DNA of 64,000 nt from Actinoallomurus iriomotensis (lineage in GTDB: Bacteria > Actinomycetota > Actinomycetes > Streptosporangiales > Streptosporangiaceae), in NCBI RefSeq assembly GCF_030269445.1, contig NZ_BSTJ01000015.1, positions 196,747-260,746 on the forward strand, written 5' to 3'. Shown one piece after another: positions 24,712 to 34,387 of the stretch. Both the position numbers and the translations under genes were made by a program. Numbering within the stretch: the stretch's first letter is position 1; each line of letters begins with the position of its first letter. The notes under the pieces were generated by a model. It saw only the letters and a program-made list of their open reading frames with translations, did not search any database and was not told where the DNA came from.

Positions 24712-27252
24712 CTACTCACGAAGACCGATGCCGTCGACGGGGCGGGTCCGCAGGACCCGCCGGGACGGCAGGAGGGTCGCCACGACGCCGATCAGCACGA
24801 CACCGCCGAGCACCGCGACCCAGCCGCCGGGCGGGATGTACGGCGTCGCGGAGCCGGTGATGCCCCGGACCATGGGGATGAGGGTGCCCGCGGCGATCGC
24901 GGCGCCGAGCACCAGCGCCAGCCCCAGCAGCAGGACCTGCTCCAGCCGGACCATGCGCAGCACCTGCGTGCGCGTCGTGCCCGACAGGCGCAGCACCGCG
25001 AACTCCCGGCGGCGGCCCAGCGCGTACATCGCCAGGGTGTTCACCGCCGCGATCACCACGTAGATCAGCAGGACGGCGGTGACCACCTTGTTCGTCCAGG
25101 CGTTCTCCTCCAGGTTCCGGTCGAGGCCGACCTGGAAGGCGTCGCGGCTGACGACCGAGGAGCCCGGCGCCACGGCGTCGAGCTCGGCGCGGAGCGCCGC
25201 GGTCGCGTGCGGGTCCGCGGTGGCGACGAACACCGCGTCGTCCAGCCCGGAGCCGGTGTGCGGGGCGAGCGTGTCGTGCGGGAGGGTCAGCGCGGCGAAC
25301 CCCAGGCCGCGCGTGTAGATCGCGACGACGCGGAGGGTCACCAGCGTGCCGTCGCCGAACCAGCCGCGGAAGCGGCCGCCGACGCGAAGGTGCATCGACT
25401 GGGCGGTGAGGGCGTCCACGGCGACCGCGTCGCCCCGCAGGCCGGCCAGGTCGCCGCGGGTCACGTCCAGGTCCAGTGTCCGGTCGAGGCCTTCGGTGTC
25501 GACGCCCTGCGCCGGGAGGTCGGTGATGCCGCCGCCCTGACGGGTGAAGAGCGTGCCGTGCACGACACCGGTGGCGGCGGTCACGCCGCCGATGCGCCGG
25601 ATCGCCGCGGCCTCCTCGGGCCGCAGGCCGGGCGCGGCGGGCGTGACGACCTGGTCGGCCACCAGCCCGGCCCGGCTCTGGCGGCTCGCGACGTGCAGTT
25701 CGGAGGTCTGCATGAACCACAGCGAGCCGCCGAGCCCGACCGCGAGGACGAGACAGCTCAGCACGGACGAGAGCCGCCGCGCCGAGGTGGCGGTGGTGGC
25801 TCTGGCGAGGCGGCCGGTGGCGCCGGCCAGGTGCAGCAGGCGGCCGAACGTCGCGGCGGCGGCGCGGATCAGCAGCGGGCTCAGCAGCGCGACCGCCACC
25901 ACCAGGGTGAACACCGTGCCGATCGAGGTACCGGCCGCACTGTCGCCCGACACGGAGCCGGACACCACGCACAACGTGATCCCGCCGGCCAGCGCGACCA
26001 GGCCGAGCGCGGACCGGACCAGGCCGACGCCGCCGCGTTCGACGGCGGTCTCGGCGAGCGCCGCGGTGGGCTGGATCCGGCTGGCGCGAAGGCTGGCCAT
26101 CCATGCCGCGACGACCGCGATGACCAGCGCGGATCCGGCGGCGACGAGCGGCGGCAGCCACGAGAGGTGCGTGCGGAAGGTCTCGGGGACCATGCCGCGC
26201 GCGACGAACTGGTCGCGCAGCCGGTCGGCGAACAGCAGGCCGGGCCCCACGCCCAGCGCGCCGGCGAGCAGCCCGAGGGCCATGGCCTCCCGCACCACCA
26301 TCCGCCGTACCTGGCGCGGGGTCGCCGCGAGCGCGCGGAGCAGGGCGATGTCGCGGTGGCGTTGCCGGACCGACAGGCCGACCGTACCGGCGATGACGAG
26401 GACGGCGATGAGCAGCGCGCAGCCTCCGAACACGCCCGAGACGGAGATGGCGAACTCACGCCCGTTGCCGACGGCGGGCGACTCGACGGTGCCGCGGCCG
26501 ACCCCGGAGTACACGTGCGGGTAGGCGCCGGTCAGGCGGGCCGGTGCCGGCGGAAGCGCACGGCCTACGGCGCCGGCCAGGGTCTTCGGCCCGACGCCCG
26601 GATCCGGCAGCACGCCGATGACCTGCGTGACGCCGCCCGCGAGCGCGCGGGCCCCGGCGTCGTCGAGGAAGACCGTGGGCGTCTCCGGCGCCGTGCCGGC
26701 CGGCGCGGCGACGCCCGCCACGGTGTAGGTGCGCGCGGCGGAGGCGAACCCGAGCCGTACCCGTGCACCCGGCCGCGCGCCGATGCGGCCGGCGAGGCTC
26801 TGGTCGAGCACGACCTGGCCGGCCGCCGGGGCGGCCCCGGCGCGGAGCGTGAACGGCGCGAGCCGCGCCGCCGACCAGGGGTGCGCCTCCACGGGCGCGG
26901 TACGCCCGCCCGCGTCGAGCCGGGCCGGCAGCGCGACGTCGGCGACCGCCTCGCGCACGCCCGGAGCCGCGGCGATCCGCGCGGGCAGCGACGGGTCCAG
27001 CCGCCCGCGCACGGCCAGCGGGTAGTGCTCCGTGTCGGGCTCCTGCCGCGGGCCGAAGGTCACCTGGATGTCGGTGGCCGCGACGAGAACGGGCGCGGCG
27101 GCGTAGCGCGCCACCGTGCCGTTGTAGCGCACCCCGGACTCGAGCATGGCGCCGCACATCGTCACGATCACGACGGCGAACCACAGGGCCAGGAAGGTCG
27201 CGAGCATGCTCGCGGGACGCTGCGTCAGCATCCGCCAGGCGATCCTCACCAT
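24712..27252 (-). CDS. ABC transporter permease (FtsX/MacB-like)
   Basis: An 846-residue membrane protein with the architecture of actinobacterial MacB-type permeases. It has an N-terminal helix (RPASMLATFLALWFAVVIVTM), a large extracytoplasmic domain, and two FtsX domains of three or four helices each at about residues 260-400 and 720-835. A central helix pair starts the second half. Such permeases use mechanotransmission rather than classical import, often exporting peptides or lipids. The start overlaps the 3' end of the ATP-binding gene by 7 nt, so they form one operon. The substrate is unknown, and a link with the neighbouring glycan loci is possible but unsupported. Confidence 0.88.
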   Translation of the reverse strand: MVRIAWRMLTQRPASMLATFLALWFAVVIVTMCGAMLESGVRYNGTVARYAAAPVLVAATDIQVTFGPRQEPDTEHYPLAVRGRLDPSLPARIAAAPGVREAVADVALPARLDAGGRTAPVEAHPWSAARLAPFTLRAGAAPAAGQVVLDQSLAGRIGARPGARVRLGFASAARTYTVAGVAAPAGTAPETPTVFLDDAGARALAGGVTQVIGVLPDPGVGPKTLAGAVGRALPPAPARLTGAYPHVYSGVGRGTVESPAVGNGREFAISVSGVFGGCALLIAVLVIAGTVGLSVRQRHRDIALLRALAATPRQVRRMVVREAMALGLLAGALGVGPGLLFADRLRDQFVARGMVPETFRTHLSWLPPLVAAGSALVIAVVAAWMASLRASRIQPTAALAETAVERGGVGLVRSALGLVALAGGITLCVVSGSVSGDSAAGTSIGTVFTLVVAVALLSPLLIRAAAATFGRLLHLAGATGRLARATTATSARRLSSVLSCLVLAVGLGGSLWFMQTSELHVASRQSRAGLVADQVVTPAAPGLRPEEAAAIRRIGGVTAATGVVHGTLFTRQGGGITDLPAQGVDTEGLDRTLDLDVTRGDLAGLRGDAVAVDALTAQSMHLRVGGRFRGWFGDGTLVTLRVVAIYTRGLGFAALTLPHDTLAPHTGSGLDDAVFVATADPHATAALRAELDAVAPGSSVVSRDAFQVGLDRNLEENAWTNKVVTAVLLIYVVIAAVNTLAMYALGRRREFAVLRLSGTTRTQVLRMVRLEQVLLLGLALVLGAAIAAGTLIPMVRGITGSATPYIPPGGWVAVLGGVVLIGVVATLLPSRRVLRTRPVDGIGLRE

Positions 27253-28031
27253 GACGGCGCCTCGCCTCCGGCGCGCGCGGCCCCGAGGTGCGCGAGGCGC
27301 TCGGCGATCGCGTCCACGCCCGGAGCCGCCAGATCGTCGACGATCCTCCCGTCCGCCAGGAACACGACACGGTCGGCGTACGACGCCGCCACCGGGTCGT
27401 GGGTGACCATGACGACGGTCTGCCGGTCGGCGTCGACCGCCTGGCGCAGCAGGGCCAGCACGCGCGCCGCCGTGGTCGTGTCGAGCGCGCCCGTCGGCTC
27501 GTCGCAGAAGATCACCTGCGGCCGTACGGACAGGGCGCGGGCGATCGCGACCCGCTGCTGCTCACCGCCTGACAGCTGGGCCGGCCGGTGGCGCAGCCGG
27601 TCCCGCAGGCCCACCCGCTCCACGACCTCGGCCAGCCATCGCCGGTCCGGCCGTACGTGCGCCAGCCGCGACGGCAGCAGGATGTTCTCCCGCACGGTGA
27701 GCGCGGGAACGAGGTTGAAAGCCTGGAAGACGAAGCCGACGCGGGTGCGGCGCTGCCGGGTCAGCGCGGTCTCCGACAGCCCGGCCAGGTCGGTGCCCCC
27801 GAGCATCACCGTGCCGGCGCTGGGCCGGTCCAGGCCCGCCGCGCAGTGCAGCAGGGTGCTCTTGCCGGACCCGGACGGACCCATGACCGCGGTGAACGTG
27901 CCGGCGAAGAAGTCGAGGTCGACGGAGTCGAGCGCCTGGACGGACGAGGCGTGACGCCCGTGGGTCTTGCGCACGCCACGCAACGCGACGGCGGGCACGG
28001 GCTCGGTCCGGGGCTGGGGTGGCGTGTTCAC
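27246..28031 (-). CDS. ABC transporter ATP-binding protein (LolD/MacB type)
   Basis: A 261-residue cytosolic ATPase. Walker A GPSGSGKST, the Q-loop in FVFQAFNLVPALTVREN, signature LSGGEQQRVAIARAL, Walker B VIFCDEPTGALD and the switch His in VTHDP are all present, so the protein should be active. The GTG at 28031 is chosen because AGGAG lies 6 nt upstream. The longer frame upstream lacks similarity. It is co-transcribed with the FtsX-type permease that follows. Confidence 0.92.
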   Translation of the reverse strand: MNTPPQPRTEPVPAVALRGVRKTHGRHASSVQALDSVDLDFFAGTFTAVMGPSGSGKSTLLHCAAGLDRPSAGTVMLGGTDLAGLSETALTRQRRTRVGFVFQAFNLVPALTVRENILLPSRLAHVRPDRRWLAEVVERVGLRDRLRHRPAQLSGGEQQRVAIARALSVRPQVIFCDEPTGALDTTTAARVLALLRQAVDADRQTVVMVTHDPVAASYADRVVFLADGRIVDDLAAPGVDAIAERLAHLGAARAGGEAPSW

Positions 28032-28165
28032 TGTTCTCCTGTTCGAGGAAGACAGAGAAGACGCTAGGTTTCCGGCGTACGCCGGGACGATCCGGTGAGC
28101 TGGCGGGTTCTGCTGGGGCCAGCCCCAGGGTGCTGGCACGTGGGTGCCGCGCAGTCACGCCGCCG

Positions 28166-29134
28166 TCAGGTGGTGATCGCGCCGTCGGCCGCCCGTACGT
28201 CCAGCTCGCGGGCGAACCAGTCGATGGTCCGCCGCAGGCCGTCCGCGCTCGGCACCGTGGGCCGCCAGCCCAGCCGTTCGCGTGCGAGTGCCGTGTCGGG
28301 CCGCCGTACGGCCGGGTCGTCGGCCGGACGCTCGACGAACGTGATCGGCGACTCGCTTCCGGCCAGGTCGCGGATGGTCACGGCCAGGTCCAGGACGGTC
28401 ATCTCCTCCGGGTTGCCGATGTTGACCGGACCGGCGAAGTCGTCGAGGGCCATGGCGAGGATCCCGGCGACCGTGTCGTCGACGTAGCAGATCGACCGGG
28501 TCTGGCCGCCGTCGCCCGCGACCGTCAGCGGGCGGCCCATGAGCGCCTGGCAGACGAACGTCGGGATCGCCCGCCCGTCGTTCGGTCGCATGCGCGGGCC
28601 GTAGGTGTTGAAGATCCGTACGATGCCGGTGTTCACGCCGCGGCTGACGCGGTACGCGGTCGTCAGCGCCTCGGCGTAGCGCTTCGCCTCGTCGTACACG
28701 CTGCGCGGCCCGACCGGGTTGACGTTGCCCCAGTAGTCCTCCCGCTGGGGGTGCCGGAGCGGGTCGCCGTACACCTCGCTGGTGGAGGCCAGGACGAACC
28801 TGGCGTTCTTCTCCCGCGCGAGGCCCAGCGCGTGCAGGGTGCCGAGCCCGCCCACCTTGAGCGTCTCGATCGGCAGCCGGAGGTAGTCCACCGGTGAGGC
28901 CGCCGACGCCAGGTGCAGGACGAGGTCGACGCCTCCGGACACGTGCACGAAGCCGGTCAGGTCGCACTCGGTGAGCCGGAATCCGGGCTCGCCGAGGAGG
29001 TGTGCGACGTTGCGCGGCGATCCGGTGAGGAAGTTGTCCATGCAGGTCACCGCGGCACCCTGCGCCAGCAGCCGCTCGCAGATGTGGGAGCCGAGGAAGC
29101 CCGCGCCCCCGGTGACCACCGCGTGTTCGATCAT
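28166..29134 (-). CDS. UDP-glucuronate decarboxylase-like (UDP-xylose synthase) copy 1
   Basis: A 322-residue extended [12 protein letters not shown] gives the NAD site (residues 9-17). The UXS-type landmarks are [25 protein letters not shown], catalytic YDEAK and [11 protein letters not shown]. These fit UDP-glucuronic acid decarboxylases, which make UDP-xylose. An epimerase of another sugar nucleotide remains possible. It is last of a leftward operon with HldE, GmhA and a GT4. Its start overlaps the HldE stop (ATGA). A close paralogue lies at 43982-44938. Confidence 0.85.
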   Translation of the reverse strand: MIEHAVVTGGAGFLGSHICERLLAQGAAVTCMDNFLTGSPRNVAHLLGEPGFRLTECDLTGFVHVSGGVDLVLHLASAASPVDYLRLPIETLKVGGLGTLHALGLAREKNARFVLASTSEVYGDPLRHPQREDYWGNVNPVGPRSVYDEAKRYAEALTTAYRVSRGVNTGIVRIFNTYGPRMRPNDGRAIPTFVCQALMGRPLTVAGDGGQTRSICYVDDTVAGILAMALDDFAGPVNIGNPEEMTVLDLAVTIRDLAGSESPITFVERPADDPAVRRPDTALARERLGWRPTVPSADGLRRTIDWFARELDVRAADGAITT

Positions 29135-30567
29135 TGGCCATCACCTCCGGGAAGAACGCTCGTGATCTCGCGGGCCCGCGCGACCAGGCGGCTCGTCGAA
29201 CGGCCGTCGAGGTAGGGCAGCAGCACCACCTCGCCCCCGTGGCGGCGTACCACCGCGGCCTCGGCGAGGTCGATGCCTGCGTAGTCGGCGCCCTTGACCC
29301 AGATGCCGGGCCGCAGGCGTTCCAGCAGCGCGACGGGCGTGAGCTCGTCGAAGACGGCGACGGCGTCGACGCACTCCAGCGCCGCCAGCACGCGCACGCG
29401 ATCGCCGGCCGGGACGAGCGGGCGGTCCGGGCCCTTGAGCGCCCGTACGGAGGCGTCGGAGTTGACGCAGACCACGAGGCAGTCGCCGAGCCGCCGGGCC
29501 TCCCGCAGCAGGCCGACGTGGCCGGCGTGCAGCAGGTCGAAGCATCCCCCGGTGGCCACCACGCGGCCGCCCGAGGCCTGGGTGCGCCGCACCAGGTCCC
29601 ACACGTCGTCCGCCGCCACGGCGGCGGTGTCCCGCGGGGTGGCGGGCGCACCGAGCGAGGCGGCTCCGCCCGCCGCGACGAAGGCGCTCGCGCGCCGTAC
29701 GGCCTCGGCGACCGCCTCGGTGACCATGCCGCCGTCGTGCAGTACGTGGGCGGCCGCCGCCGCGAAGCAGTCGCCGGCCCCGCACCCGTCCGCGCGCGGT
29801 CCGGCGACGACGGGAGCCGGGATGACGTGGGGCGCCGCCCCGCCCATCGACAGAAGGGCGCCGTGCTCGCCCAGCGTCACCGCGACCCCGGTCACCCGCC
29901 ACCGGCCGACGAGGGCGGCCGCGTCGGCGGCGGCCTGCGGAAGCGGTTCGTCCGCCGCCGGTCCCCCGGCGAACCGGCGTGCCTCGGCGTGGTTCGGCGT
30001 GACCAGGCGCGTGCCGCGCGGGGGCCGCGGGCCGACCGGATGCGGGTCCCACGTCACTGGCACGCCGTCGGGCAGGGTGGCGAGCAGGCGGCGGATCCCG
30101 GAGTGGGCGGCGACGCCGCGCCCGTAGTCGGAGACCAGTACGGCGCCGGCGCGCGCGAGGGCCTCAGCCGCTCGCGGCGGCAGCGGTCCGTCGGCCGCGC
30201 GGCCGTCGCCCTCGTCGATCCGCACGAGGGTCTGGCCCCCGGCGCGGATCCGGGTCTTGCAGCTGGTCGTCCCGGCCATCGGCAGGCGGACGACGTCGGC
30301 GTACGCCGCCAGGAGCGCGCCCACGCGGTGCCCGGCCTCGTCGTCGCCGACGGCGGTGACGAGGACGACGTCCCGTCCGGTGATCTCGGCGGCGAGCCGG
30401 GCGGCCAGGCCCGCGCCGCCGGCCCGTCGATGTTCGCGGGTCCGCTCGACGACCGGGACGGGCGCGTCCGGGCAGAGCCGTCCCGCGGTCCCCTCGACGT
30501 CGATGTCGAGGAGCGCGTCGCCGACCACGACCAGCGGCCCGCCCCGTGGCCTGCCCCGTGACATCAC
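29131..30567 (-). CDS. hldE: Bifunctional heptose-7-phosphate kinase/heptose-1-phosphate adenylyltransferase, copy 1
   Basis: A 478-residue two-domain enzyme. The N-terminal ribokinase-like domain shows VVGDALLDIDVEG, PDAPVPVV and the catalytic GCGAGD near residues 257-262. The C-terminal nucleotidyltransferase shows GGCFDLLHAGHV with the HxGH motif, VNSDASV and LVPAGDR. Order and motifs match Escherichia coli HldE, which phosphorylates D-glycero-D-manno-heptose-7-phosphate and later adenylylates the 1-phosphate. GGAGGAG precedes the start (GTG 30567 or ATG 30564). It lies 13 nt after gmhA in the same operon. A second full-length copy is at 41656-42990. Confidence 0.9.
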   Translation of the reverse strand: MMSRGRPRGGPLVVVGDALLDIDVEGTAGRLCPDAPVPVVERTREHRRAGGAGLAARLAAEITGRDVVLVTAVGDDEAGHRVGALLAAYADVVRLPMAGTTSCKTRIRAGGQTLVRIDEGDGRAADGPLPPRAAEALARAGAVLVSDYGRGVAAHSGIRRLLATLPDGVPVTWDPHPVGPRPPRGTRLVTPNHAEARRFAGGPAADEPLPQAAADAAALVGRWRVTGVAVTLGEHGALLSMGGAAPHVIPAPVVAGPRADGCGAGDCFAAAAAHVLHDGGMVTEAVAEAVRRASAFVAAGGAASLGAPATPRDTAAVAADDVWDLVRRTQASGGRVVATGGCFDLLHAGHVGLLREARRLGDCLVVCVNSDASVRALKGPDRPLVPAGDRVRVLAALECVDAVAVFDELTPVALLERLRPGIWVKGADYAGIDLAEAAVVRRHGGEVVLLPYLDGRSTSRLVARAREITSVLPGGDGQ

Positions 30568-30580
30568 GGGGTCTCCTCCG

Positions 30581-31177
30581 TCATGAGGCCATGCCTTCTC
30601 CGGCGGCGCGGTCCGGGCGGCACACGATCGCGTCGACGGAGGCGCAGAGCATGTGGATGGCGGCGAGATGGATCTCCTGGACGGTCGCGGTGCGCGGCGC
30701 GTCGACGGCGACGGCGTCGTCGCAGACGCCGGCGAGCGTGTTCGGCCCGGGGCCGGTCAGCGCCCAGGTGCGCATGCCGAGGTCGGCGGCGGCCTCGGCG
30801 GCGGCGATGACGTTGCGGCTCTCGCCGCTGGTCGACAGCCCGATGAACACGTCCCCGGGCCGGCCGTGCGCGCGTACCTGCCGGGCGAACATCTCCTGCG
30901 GCCCGTAGTCGTTGACGATGGCGGTGAGGGCCGGCAGGTCGGCGTGCAGCGGGATGGCCGCGTACGGCGGGCGCTCGTCCTCGTACCGGCCCACGAGTTC
31001 GGCGGTGAGGTGCTGCGCCTGCTCGGCGCTGCCGCCGTTTCCGCAGGCGAGCAGCCGTCCGCCGGACTCCAGCACGCACGCGAGCCGCCGCCCCCACTGT
31101 TCGATGTGCGCCGCGTGCGCGTCGAACCGGCGTACGGCCTGTTCCAGCGCCGCGAGGTGGGAGACCAGGGCGCTCAT
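30581..31177 (-). CDS. gmhA: Sedoheptulose-7-phosphate isomerase (phosphoheptose isomerase)
   Basis: A 198-residue SIS-domain enzyme that converts sedoheptulose-7-phosphate to D-glycero-D-manno-heptose-7-phosphate, the first step of heptose synthesis. GNGGSAEQAQHLTAELVGRY, IGLSTSGESRNV and the C-terminal QEIHLAAIHMLC helix with the catalytic His/Glu pair match GmhA. At 198 residues it has the family's normal size. It is the only gmhA in the window. Its start overlaps the upstream GT4 stop by 4 nt and hldE follows closely, so isomerase and kinase are co-expressed. Confidence 0.92.
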   Translation of the reverse strand: MSALVSHLAALEQAVRRFDAHAAHIEQWGRRLACVLESGGRLLACGNGGSAEQAQHLTAELVGRYEDERPPYAAIPLHADLPALTAIVNDYGPQEMFARQVRAHGRPGDVFIGLSTSGESRNVIAAAEAAADLGMRTWALTGPGPNTLAGVCDDAVAVDAPRTATVQEIHLAAIHMLCASVDAIVCRPDRAAGEGMAS

Positions 31178-32391
31178 GCGCGGTCCGCGACGGCGACCGG
31201 GGCGGCGGAGGCCGCGATCAGACGTTCGTAGACGGCCTCGGTCTCGGCGGCGATCCGCTCCCAGCCATAGCGGGCGGGAACGCGCTCGGCCGCCGCGGCG
31301 CCCAGGGAGCAGCGCAGCTCCGGATCGGCGAGCAGGCGGCGCAGCTGCGCGGCCAGCGTGCCCGGCCGCCGGGCCGGCACGTGCAGGCCGGTCACTCCGT
31401 CGAGGACCGTGTCGAGGTGCCCGCCCACGGCCGAGACGACCACGGGCACGCCGCAGGCCATCGCCTCCACCGGCGCGATCCCGAACGGCTCGTACCAGGG
31501 CACCGACACGGCCACGTCGGCGGAGCGGATCAGCGACGGCAGGTCATCGTGCGCGACCCGGCCGAGAAACGTCACCCGGCCGGCGACGTGCTCCTCCCGT
31601 GCGACGCGCGCCAGCCGGCGCACCTCCGCGTCGCGGCAGAGGGAGCCGCGGTCGGGGCCGCCGGCGACGAGCAGTTCCGCGTCGGGCACCCGGCCGAGCG
31701 CCTCGATGATCGTGTCGACGCCCTTGCGCGGCACCAGCCGGCCGAACGTCACGACGCGGAACCGCCCGTCGCGCGCGTCCGACGGGCCGTCCGGGCGGAA
31801 GCACGTGGTGTCCACACCGCAGGGCACCACGAAGACCCGGCCGGGCGGCGCTCCGTACGCGGTGAGCTCCCGCACCTCGTCGGTGCAGGTCGCGATGATC
31901 GCATCCGCCTCGCAGGCGATCCGCCGCTCCAGGTGGATCCGGCTCTCCGGGCTGGTGTCGGCCTCTCTCTGGTGCCGGCGTTTGACGCTGCCGAGGGCGT
32001 GAAAGGTCTGTACGACCGGAATTCCGCGGCCCCGCGCGCCGTCGAGGGCGGCGAGCCCGCTCATCCAGAAATGCGCGTGCACGACGTCCGGCGGACGGAC
32101 CAGCCACCGCCGCGAAAGGGCGGCGGCGAAGTCGTGCATATAGGCCAGCAGCCGGTCCTTGGGCACCCGGCGGGGTGGCCCCGCCGGGACGTGCTCGACC
32201 GTGACCCCGGGCGCGAACGGCACCACGGTCGGGCGGTGCGCGTCGTCACGACGCGTGAGAACGACCACTTCGTGGCCGCGTCGGGCCAGCGCCACGGCCA
32301 GCGCGCCGACGTGGACGTTCTGGCCGCCCGCGTCCGGACCGCCCACCCGCGCGAGCGGGCTCGCGTGCTCCGAGACCATTTCGATCTTCAT
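31174..32391 (-). CDS. MshA-like glycosyltransferase family 4, heptose locus copy 1
   Basis: A 405-residue GT-B enzyme. The N-terminus MKIEMVSEHASPLARVGGPDAGGQNVHV and the middle YEPFGIAPVEAMACGVPVVVSAVGG resemble D-inositol-3-phosphate glycosyltransferase (MshA) and sucrose-phosphate-synthase-like enzymes. This copy sits in a heptose operon and has a close paralogue at 40434, so a role in the locus-specific glycan is more likely than mycothiol synthesis. A good AAAGGAGTG precedes the ATG. It is the first gene of the operon with gmhA, hldE and the UXS-like gene. Confidence 0.85.
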   Translation of the reverse strand: MKIEMVSEHASPLARVGGPDAGGQNVHVGALAVALARRGHEVVVLTRRDDAHRPTVVPFAPGVTVEHVPAGPPRRVPKDRLLAYMHDFAAALSRRWLVRPPDVVHAHFWMSGLAALDGARGRGIPVVQTFHALGSVKRRHQREADTSPESRIHLERRIACEADAIIATCTDEVRELTAYGAPPGRVFVVPCGVDTTCFRPDGPSDARDGRFRVVTFGRLVPRKGVDTIIEALGRVPDAELLVAGGPDRGSLCRDAEVRRLARVAREEHVAGRVTFLGRVAHDDLPSLIRSADVAVSVPWYEPFGIAPVEAMACGVPVVVSAVGGHLDTVLDGVTGLHVPARRPGTLAAQLRRLLADPELRCSLGAAAAERVPARYGWERIAAETEAVYERLIAASAAPVAVADRA

Positions 32392-32522
32392 GAGTCACTC
32401 CTTTATCAGGCGGCCGTATTGACACAATTACCGGATAACAACCCCCGAAACCCCACTTGTCCGAGCATGATCAATACACGCCGGAAAGGTAATTATTCGA
32501 TCGATGACCCTTTAGGCGGGTT
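32392..32522. promoter_or_regulatory. A/T-rich leader upstream of the leftward heptose operon
   Basis: 131 bases, markedly less GC-rich than neighbours. AATTACC (32426-32432) and GGTAATT (32489-32495) form an inverted repeat about 56 bp apart, each flanked by CCGG. It precedes the gene order GT4, gmhA, hldE, UXS on the leftward strand and likely contains its promoter. No convincing -35/-10 pair was identified. Confidence 0.35.
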
Positions 32523-33395
32523 TTACCGGTCCGGCCATTCCTCGATCAGCAGGCGAATGGCGCTCTCGACCGATGCGGGCACGGGCCGGCGCCGGCGCAG
32601 CGCGGCCGGCAGGCGCAGCGCGGCGGCCACCAGCGCGGCGCGGGCGTCGCCGTCGCGCACCGCCGCCAGGCCCATCCGCGCGGTCTCGGCCAGGGCGACC
32701 GGCGCGGGACGGCGCATCCAGGCGGTCAGCACGATGTTGCGCAGCTCCGCACGGCGCCGGTCGCGGGCGACGGGACGGTGCGGTGACGGATGGTGCACCG
32801 CGACGATCTCGGGCACGTAGCACCGGGCCCAGCCGGCGGCCGCCAGGTCGTAGGCGAGCAGGCGCTCCTCCCCCACGAAGAACAGCAGCAGGCTGAAACC
32901 TCCGGCGTCGAGGAACGCCCGGCGACGGACGATCGCGGCGCACCCGAGGAACCCCAGCACCGGAGGGCCGGGCAGCCCGGGCTCGGCGGGCAGGGGTGAG
33001 GCGGCCATCGCCGCGTTGATCGGGTCGGGGCGGCGCTCCTCGCCGACGAGCACCCGCGCCGCGACCAGCCCGAGACGCGAGTGGGCGTCGAACAGCGCGG
33101 CGGCGCGGGCCAGGGCGCCCGGCTCCCACCACGAGTCGTCGTCGCTGAAGGCGACGTACGGCGTACGGGAGAGATGGACGCCGATGTCGCGCGCGGCGGC
33201 GCCGTGGTTACGGCCGAGGGGCACCAGGCGGACGTCCGGATGCGCCGCCCGGACGGCCGCGGTGGTGCCGTCGTCCGAGCCGTTGTCGACCACCACGACG
33301 ACCGGGCGCTCGGGCAGCGCCTCGATCCGAGCCAGGGTGTCCAGCAGGCCGGCCCGCCGGTTCCGGGTGATGACCACGACGGTGAGGCGGCCCAC
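32523..33395 (-). CDS. Glycosyltransferase family 2, heptose locus copy A
   Basis: A 290-residue GT-A enzyme, probably cytoplasmic or peripheral. Nucleotide-binding start RLTVVVITRNRRAGLLDTLARI, the VVDNGSDDG motif and the metal-binding FSDDDSWWEPGAL are visible. GEERLLAYDLAAAGW supplies the general base region. The GTG at 33395 is chosen because AAGGAGG lies 6 nt upstream. Two paralogues (44960-45862 and 45859-46722) share the SDDD(S/T)WWEPGAL block and the same length, so all three probably arose by duplication within this locus. Donor and acceptor are unknown. Confidence 0.85.
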   Translation of the reverse strand: MGRLTVVVITRNRRAGLLDTLARIEALPERPVVVVVDNGSDDGTTAAVRAAHPDVRLVPLGRNHGAAARDIGVHLSRTPYVAFSDDDSWWEPGALARAAALFDAHSRLGLVAARVLVGEERRPDPINAAMAASPLPAEPGLPGPPVLGFLGCAAIVRRRAFLDAGGFSLLLFFVGEERLLAYDLAAAGWARCYVPEIVAVHHPSPHRPVARDRRRAELRNIVLTAWMRRPAPVALAETARMGLAAVRDGDARAALVAAALRLPAALRRRRPVPASVESAIRLLIEEWPDR

Positions 33396-33627
33396 GCCAC
33401 CTCCTTTTCGGCTCATTCTTGGCTTGTCCGGCCCGGTGACCCGCACCACTCGGCTGCCCGCGCCGCGCTCACGGCAAACGCCGCTTTCCCTCGGTGAGCC
33501 GCTCTTCTACCGGCTCTATGCACCGCGTGTACCCGGGGGATAGGCGCTGCGTCAGCCGTCGCGGTAGGCGGAAGCACCCGCGGGTAGGTCCCGGCCTGAA
33601 GCGCACCGGGCCACTACGGGAGGAATC

Positions 33628-34155
33628 ATGGACAGCGACTCGAAGCAGACCGGACGGACGGCGGAGGCCGATCCCGGACTGCTCGGCGTCTACCTCAACG
33701 ACCATCTGGCCGGGGCGACACTCGGCAGTGAGCTGTCCGCACGGCTGGCGTCGGCACACCGGGACTCGGAGGACGGCGCCGTCCTCGAACGCCTCTCCAC
33801 GGAGATCCGCGAGGACCGGGCCGCGCTGATCGAGCTGATGGCGGCCCTGGAGGTTCCGGTCCGGCAGTACAAGGTCCTGCTGGGCTGGGCGGCCGAGAAG
33901 GCCGGCCGGTTCAAGCCCAACGGGCGGCTGCTGGAACGCTCGCCGCTCAGCAGCCTGGAGGAGCTGGAGGCCATGACCCTCGGCGTGGTCGGCAAGTCCG
34001 CCTGCTGGCGGGTGCTGCGGACCCTGGCCGACCACGACGACCGGCTCGACCCCGAACGCCTCGACGATCTCCTCCGCCGGGCGAAGCGGCAGGCGGAGAC
34101 GCTGGAGGAACTGCGGCTCCGCGCCGGCGCCCGGCTGGCCACGTCCGCCGCCTGA
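33628..34155 (+). CDS. Conserved hypothetical four-helix protein
   Basis: A 175-residue, highly charged, all-helical protein. LLGVYLNDHLAGATLGSELSARL near the start and long Glu/Arg/Leu helices resemble actinobacterial ferritin-like proteins, but no metal ligands were recognised. GGGAGGAAT precedes the ATG. It and the hemerythrin gene interrupt the two arms of the heptose locus. Both may act in redox or iron stress and have no visible tie to sugar metabolism. Confidence 0.7.
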   Translation: MDSDSKQTGRTAEADPGLLGVYLNDHLAGATLGSELSARLASAHRDSEDGAVLERLSTEIREDRAALIELMAALEVPVRQYKVLLGWAAEKAGRFKPNGRLLERSPLSSLEELEAMTLGVVGKSACWRVLRTLADHDDRLDPERLDDLLRRAKRQAETLEELRLRAGARLATSAA

Positions 34156-34387
34156 CCGTGCGCGACCGGCGTCTTTACCCAGGTCAGCGGGTTGACCGGG
34201 AACCGCGACCGGGAGATGGTGGTGCCAAGTCGTGACGAGGAGGTTCCGCCTGGGGGGCGGGCTGTGCTCGGCCGATCCCGCGAGCCGTTTCGCGCGATAA
34301 CCGTGTGTTTTGACCTGTGTGACGTGAGTAGCGGGGGTAGAGAACCAGACAACACGGTTCGCTGGTCGTCACGGACGGGGGGCCTTG

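Noticed and set aside
24712-28031. ABC pair as the exporter of the neighbouring glycans
   Set aside because: The FtsX/MacB-type permease is not of the Wzm/Wzt kind used for polysaccharide export and the locus has its own Wzx. Adjacency alone is not enough.
31174-32391. Calling this gene mshA (mycothiol biosynthesis)
   Set aside because: It has MshA-like motifs but a paralogue exists in the same locus and both are in heptose operons, so the mycothiol role is unlikely. The symbol was left empty.
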